The position numbers and the translations under genes are program-made. Below the pieces are notes generated by a model. It worked only from the letters and a program-made list of their open reading frames with translations. It searched no databases and was not told the origin of the DNA. From ECT2AJA-110-A sp035399845 (lineage in GTDB: Bacteria > Planctomycetota > Phycisphaerae > UBA1845 > UTPLA1), in contig DAOPJV010000012.1 in assembly GCA_035399845.1 (NCBI GenBank), positions 62,001 through 126,000 of the forward strand: 64,000 bases of DNA. The letters are read 5' to 3'. Below, in pieces: positions 60,296 to 64,000 of this stretch. Within the stretch, counting starts at the first letter, position 1, and each line of letters opens with the position of its first letter.

Positions 60296-61828
60296 CTATT
60301 CGGCGGTCTCCGACTTCGCGGAGACTGTCGGCTGTTCGCCCTCGTATTTCACGAGCAGTTCAAGCGCCCGATCCATCTTCGGTTTCGGATTGGTATCGGG
60401 CTTCGTGATGTTGTTGTAGAAAAACGCGAAGGCGTACCAGCGATCGTTGGACGCATGGACAAACCCCGCGAGCGTTCGCACGCCGCGGATTGTCCCGGTC
60501 TTGCCGAACACACGGCCCTTCGCCGCGCCGCTGCGCATTCGCTTCCTGAGCGTGCCGGATTCACCCGAGACCCCCAGCGAATTCCGCACGAGATCGAACG
60601 TCTTCTCGTCGCGATGTACCGTCGACAGGATTCGCGTCATCGCGGCCGGGCTGATCTTGTTGTTGCGGGAGAGACCACTGCCGTCGTCGACGGAAACCTG
60701 GTTCGCCGAGATTCCGAGCTTTCGATAGTAGGCGTTCATGGCGGAGCGCCCCGAATCCCAGCTGCCGACACCCGCCTCCTTCGCTCCCATCGCCTTGAAG
60801 AGGCAGTCGGCCATCATCCCGAGGCTGTCCTGCCCGGCGCGGGCGAGCGAGTCGGCGATCGACGCGTTATGAACGGCGACAACGTGCACGTCCGCCGGCA
60901 GCGTGTTTGCGTCCACGCGCACCTTCTCGCGAACCACCTTGCCGCCGACCGGAATTCCCTCGGCCTCGATCGCCGCCTTCAGCGCGGCGCCGAAGAACAA
61001 TCCGGGATCACGGACAGTCACTTCTTCGAGCCGGCCTTCTCTCGACACGACGCCGCGAAGCAGCAGCGTGTCAGAGTCGCGCTGGCGATGGACCGTAACG
61101 CTCATCTCGCCGCCCGTGCGCGTCTCATTTGAGACGCGTGTGTAATAATTCGGCGGGACCAGCGTGACGGCCGCGGGCTGGCCCGCCGCCGTCGGCGCGA
61201 CGATGGCGGCGACGCAGTTGGCGTTGAAGTTCAGACCGCCGATTGGCGCCTCGTACCACGCCTGGTACTGGTCCTTCGGCCAGTTCGGATGAACGAAATC
61301 CAGATCAAAAATGAAGTCGTCAACGACGACGTTCCCCGGAATCTGCTTCACGCCCGCGGCCTTGAGCCGTTCGGCCCACTGCCTGAACGCCGCCCCGATC
61401 TCGTGCCCCCGCGCCTCGGCCAGTTTCTCGTCGCCGAAGGTCGGATCGCCGGATCCGATGACCACGAGATCCGAGCCTCGGATCGCCAGAACCGTCGTAA
61501 AGCTGTAGTCGGCGCCAAGGTGATCGATCGAGGCCGCCATGACGGCGAGCTTCATGCAGCTCGCGGGGATCATCGGCGTCGTGGCGCCCCGTTCGTAGAT
61601 CGTCGAGCCGTCGCTCAGATCGACCACGTGGACGCCGAGCTTCGTCTTCGCCCCGCTGACGGGCGCCAGCGCATCGGCAAGCCTGTCGGCGATCGCCGTC
61701 TGGGCAAACGCCGTCGAAACGGACATCGCCACGCTGAAGCACGCCAATATTGCCGTCACGCGCTGCGGACGGGCGCGCTCGGCGCGCCATTCACGTCGGG
61801 GTCGATATTCTGCGGCCTCCATGCACAT
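60296..61828 (-). CDS. dacB: D-alanyl-D-alanine carboxypeptidase/endopeptidase, PBP4 (DacB, S13) family
   Basis: About 510 residues. The signal helix is VTAILACFSVAMSVSTAFAQ. Active-site motifs are SCMK (SxxK), DGSGLSRNN with SRN (SxN), and KTGT. The long domain inserted between the first and second motifs is typical of the S13 class. The enzyme trims the terminal D-Ala of peptidoglycan stems or cuts cross-links in the periplasm. The start is uncertain: ATG codons at 61864, 61855, 61828 and 61822 precede the signal. The one at 61828 gives a more usual signal length. It shows that peptidoglycan is made by this organism. Confidence 0.92.
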   Translation of the reverse strand: MCMEAAEYRPRREWRAERARPQRVTAILACFSVAMSVSTAFAQTAIADRLADALAPVSGAKTKLGVHVVDLSDGSTIYERGATTPMIPASCMKLAVMAASIDHLGADYSFTTVLAIRGSDLVVIGSGDPTFGDEKLAEARGHEIGAAFRQWAERLKAAGVKQIPGNVVVDDFIFDLDFVHPNWPKDQYQAWYEAPIGGLNFNANCVAAIVAPTAAGQPAAVTLVPPNYYTRVSNETRTGGEMSVTVHRQRDSDTLLLRGVVSREGRLEEVTVRDPGLFFGAALKAAIEAEGIPVGGKVVREKVRVDANTLPADVHVVAVHNASIADSLARAGQDSLGMMADCLFKAMGAKEAGVGSWDSGRSAMNAYYRKLGISANQVSVDDGSGLSRNNKISPAAMTRILSTVHRDEKTFDLVRNSLGVSGESGTLRKRMRSGAAKGRVFGKTGTIRGVRTLAGFVHASNDRWYAFAFFYNNITKPDTNPKPKMDRALELLVKYEGEQPTVSAKSETAE

Positions 61829-62118
61829 TCGGGCAGATATTATCGCGGTAGCCATCGGTTTCAAGGTTTTGAATCGCGCAGCATTCGCGCGTAAAGTTCT
61901 AAAGGGGCCGCGGTTAACCGAATCCTCGTCACGACGACGAGTCCCTCAGGGAGCGGATCGGCGTTCTTCATGATTTGGCCGGTTCAGTTGCCGCCACGTC
62001 CCCTTACAATGCAATATCGACGCGGTCGTTGCGTCGCGCCGTACCTTTTCGACGCATCGACCGCCCAGCGATACGAAAGCCAGACGCCGTCGCACAGGAC
62101 GACGGCGACGAAGGACCC

Positions 62119-62895
62119 ATGGCCGATACGACTTCAACCAAGACCGACCAGACTTCCGTCCTGATCGTCGCGCCCAGCCCCGACGATCTGCTGCTGCGAC
62201 TCGGACAATCGCTGCAGGAGACGGGCGCCGCCGTCCATTTCACGACAGATGTCTACATGGCGATGGCCCGCCTGGCCACGGGCGAGCGATTCGGCCACGT
62301 CGTCGTCGAGGCCGCCGCCCTGGACGATTACGAGCGATCCTTCCTGTCGCTCGCGCCCCAGTACTACGAATCCGCCTCGTTCTATGTTCCCGCTCGATCC
62401 GTCCTGGATGAGCGAATGCTCACACAGGGCCGCTACGACGTCCTGAGCCCCGACGGCATCGTCGACGCCGTCCTCGGCATTCGCGACGCCGAAACGCTGG
62501 AGGCCGCCGAGGCGACATGGTCCGAACCACGAACGATCGGCGAACCCGACGAAGACGTGCAGCCGTCCAACGTCGAGAGCGACACGGCCGGCGCCTGTTT
62601 CGCGCCGGCGAACGAGGCCCCGCAACCGCCCAGACTCTCGACGGACGGCGACATGGACGCCTCGCAGTCAGGTCCCTCGCTGCATGACGCCGTTCGCGAA
62701 CGCATGGGCGCCAATGGCGGCGGCGTTCAGCGCAGGCGACCGCCCGGGGCCCCGCCCGCTCCGTCGGACACGACGCCGCCCGAATCAGAGACCCGCGTGT
62801 CGCGCGAGGAGATGGACGCCCTGCTTGGCGCCGACGACGAAACACTGGATGACATGACGGACGCAACGCGCGAAGACGGAAAGGGCGAGGCATGA
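62119..62895 (+). CDS. Degenerate receiver-like protein with disordered C terminus
   Basis: 258 residues. The N-terminal 120 residues resemble a CheY-like fold in order of strands (SVLIVAPSPDDLLLRLGQSL, then HVVVEAAALDDYERSFLSLA), but the acidic phosphorylation site is not clear. The C-terminal 130 residues are Pro/Asp/Glu-rich and probably disordered, with a short helix RVSREEMDALLGADDETL near the end. It overlaps the GGDEF gene by 4 bp (ATGA) and is therefore likely to act with it. The ATG at 62119 has an AAGGA ribosome binding site. Confidence 0.55.
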   Translation: MADTTSTKTDQTSVLIVAPSPDDLLLRLGQSLQETGAAVHFTTDVYMAMARLATGERFGHVVVEAAALDDYERSFLSLAPQYYESASFYVPARSVLDERMLTQGRYDVLSPDGIVDAVLGIRDAETLEAAEATWSEPRTIGEPDEDVQPSNVESDTAGACFAPANEAPQPPRLSTDGDMDASQSGPSLHDAVRERMGANGGGVQRRRPPGAPPAPSDTTPPESETRVSREEMDALLGADDETLDDMTDATREDGKGEA

Positions 62896-64000
62896 TCGTC
62901 CAATCCACCAAGACAGATACACGGCTCCTGATCGTGAACGATCTCGATCGTCTCGCGCCGATCGCGCGCAACGCCATTGCGCCGACACCGATCAGCGGCG
63001 TCCGCGACATGCTCGCCGGCATCGCCGCCGTGCCGAGCATGGGCCCCGCCGCGATTCTCGTCGGCCACGATCCGAAATGTCGCCAGACGGAAGCCGCCAT
63101 GCGCGCCCTGCGCCACGCGGCCGGCCCGGATACGCGCATCGTCTTCTGCTGCGCGCCCGCCTACGAACAACTGGGCATGCGCGTCTGCGACGCCGGCGCG
63201 ACGGACTACCTGATCTTCCCGCCCGAACGCTCGGCGCTGCGCACGGCGCTGCTCGGCGAACAGGCGGAGACCCCGACGCCGATCGAAACGCGATCGCCGT
63301 CGCTGCGCGAATCGTCGTCCGTCGGCGCCGATGAAATCGGTCGCATCGCCCTGAACCTGCCCCGGGTCCTGGACAAGCAGCTCGACACGCTCGGCGATCT
63401 TGCCGAGATGATCTGTCTCGGCATTGAGGCCCGCGGCGTCGAAGTACAGGTCGGACGTGAAATCGGTCGCGCGGGGCTCGACGCCGCCGGCAAGCACGAC
63501 GCGAAACTGACAGAACTCATCGGTCCCCGCGAACGCCCCATCGGACGCATTCGCGCCGGCCGCAGCGGTCGCGGCGAATACACGTCGGCCGACAGAGACA
63601 AGCTGCGCCAGTATGGCGTATTGATCTTTCGCATGTTCGAGGCGGCTGCGAAGCAGTCGCAATGGCGAAAGCTCGCGTTCACTGACGACCTGACGAGACT
63701 GCCCAATCGACGACGACTCATGGCGTTCCTGAAGGAGGTCATCACGCGAGCCACACGGGAGAATGAATCGGCGACCGTGCTGGTCTTCGATATCGACGAC
63801 TTCAAACGCTACAACGACGCCTACGGCCACGACGCCGGTGACGAGATCCTTCGTGAAATCGGCAAGCTCTTCGTGCAGTGCTCGCGCAAGACCGACATGG
63901 TCGCGCGACTCGGCGGCGACGAGTTCGTCGTCGTCTTCTGGGACGCCGAGAAGCCACGCGCCGAAGGCTCCGCCCATCCCGAGCGCGTGCTGGACATTCT
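62892..64000 (+). CDS. GGDEF-domain protein (diguanylate cyclase), 3' truncated
   Basis: The frame starts at 62892 and remains open to the window end, so the C terminus is missing; about 369 residues are seen. The N-terminal 120 residues form a receiver-like domain (RLLIVNDLDRLAPIARNAIA and DAGATDYLIFPPE). After a middle region comes the GGDEF domain: FTDDLTRLPNRRRLMAFLKE, VLVFDIDDFKRYNDAYGHD and the signature ARLGGDEFVVVF. The catalytic GGDEF is intact, so c-di-GMP synthesis is likely. It is coupled to the upstream degenerate receiver-like gene. Confidence 0.9.
   Translation, partial: MIVQSTKTDTRLLIVNDLDRLAPIARNAIAPTPISGVRDMLAGIAAVPSMGPAAILVGHDPKCRQTEAAMRALRHAAGPDTRIVFCCAPAYEQLGMRVCDAGATDYLIFPPERSALRTALLGEQAETPTPIETRSPSLRESSSVGADEIGRIALNLPRVLDKQLDTLGDLAEMICLGIEARGVEVQVGREIGRAGLDAAGKHDAKLTELIGPRERPIGRIRAGRSGRGEYTSADRDKLRQYGVLIFRMFEAAAKQSQWRKLAFTDDLTRLPNRRRLMAFLKEVITRATRENESATVLVFDIDDFKRYNDAYGHDAGDEILREIGKLFVQCSRKTDMVARLGGDEFVVVFWDAEKPRAEGSAHPERVLDI

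Overview
The window is GC-rich bacterial DNA that is densely coded on both strands and has no rRNA or tRNA that I can see. Several features point to a Gram-negative member of the Planctomycetota, most likely Phycisphaerae-like. These are secreted proteins with dockerin-like NCDG..D repeats, Cys-rich GACC repeat proteins, a PEP-CTERM protein, an LpxC-FabZ fusion with other lipid A genes, MreB, and dispersed non-coding repeats of a kind whose translation reads RDRLPDGRGS. This assignment is inference.

Layout. 1-7.1 kb: end of a GT-B glycosyltransferase, a GT2 glycosyltransferase, a DUF418 membrane protein, a TPR-like putative lipoprotein, a thioredoxin-like/MsrA-like protein and a polytopic membrane protein. 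7.2-14.7 kb: an outer-membrane and lipid A operon (Skp/OmpH, LpxD, LpxC-FabZ, LpxA, a Gfo/Idh/MocA oxidoreductase), then ManA and ManC for GDP-mannose. 14.7-20.6 kb: a small ArsC-like protein, a globin, a large unknown protein and a PEP-CTERM protein, embedded in a mosaic of dispersed repeats. 20.6-30.5 kb: glutamate dehydrogenase, a YdcF protein, an FkbH/acyl-carrier-protein cluster with a beta-helix/GNAT fusion and a DUF2723-like membrane protein, a VOC protein, a CPBP protease and a COG2231 DNA glycosylase. 30.9-35.5 kb: HutH, a pair of unannotated 45-46 residue sister peptides, and a CotH/lamin-tail secreted protein.

35.5-41.2 kb is the highlight: a complete-looking retron on the minus strand. 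In transcription order it holds a HEAT/ARM-repeat protein, a winged-helix/SWIM zinc-finger protein, an ncRNA with perfect 13-bp a1/a2 repeats and a 23-bp msd-like hairpin, a reverse transcriptase with the retron NAxxH, YADD and VTG motifs plus an N-terminal zinc ribbon, and a 90-residue membrane protein that overlaps the RT stop codon. The overlapping stop/start codons show that the protein genes on either side of the RNA are each translationally coupled.

41.3-46.8 kb: three secreted Cys-rich or dockerin-like proteins. 46.8-53.3 kb: a minus-strand operon of PurH, GNAT, C39-like peptidase, RimK-like ATP-grasp ligase, GCS2-type ligase and N-formylglutamate amidohydrolase, which looks like an amide/peptide-forming pathway. 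53.5-60.3 kb: a PQQ-like propeller protein with an acidic tail, an MreC-like coiled-coil protein, a 55-residue membrane protein, MreB, an amidohydrolase and a DUF1844 protein. 60.3-64 kb: a DacB-type D,D-carboxypeptidase, a degenerate receiver-like protein and the start of a GGDEF protein cut by the window edge.
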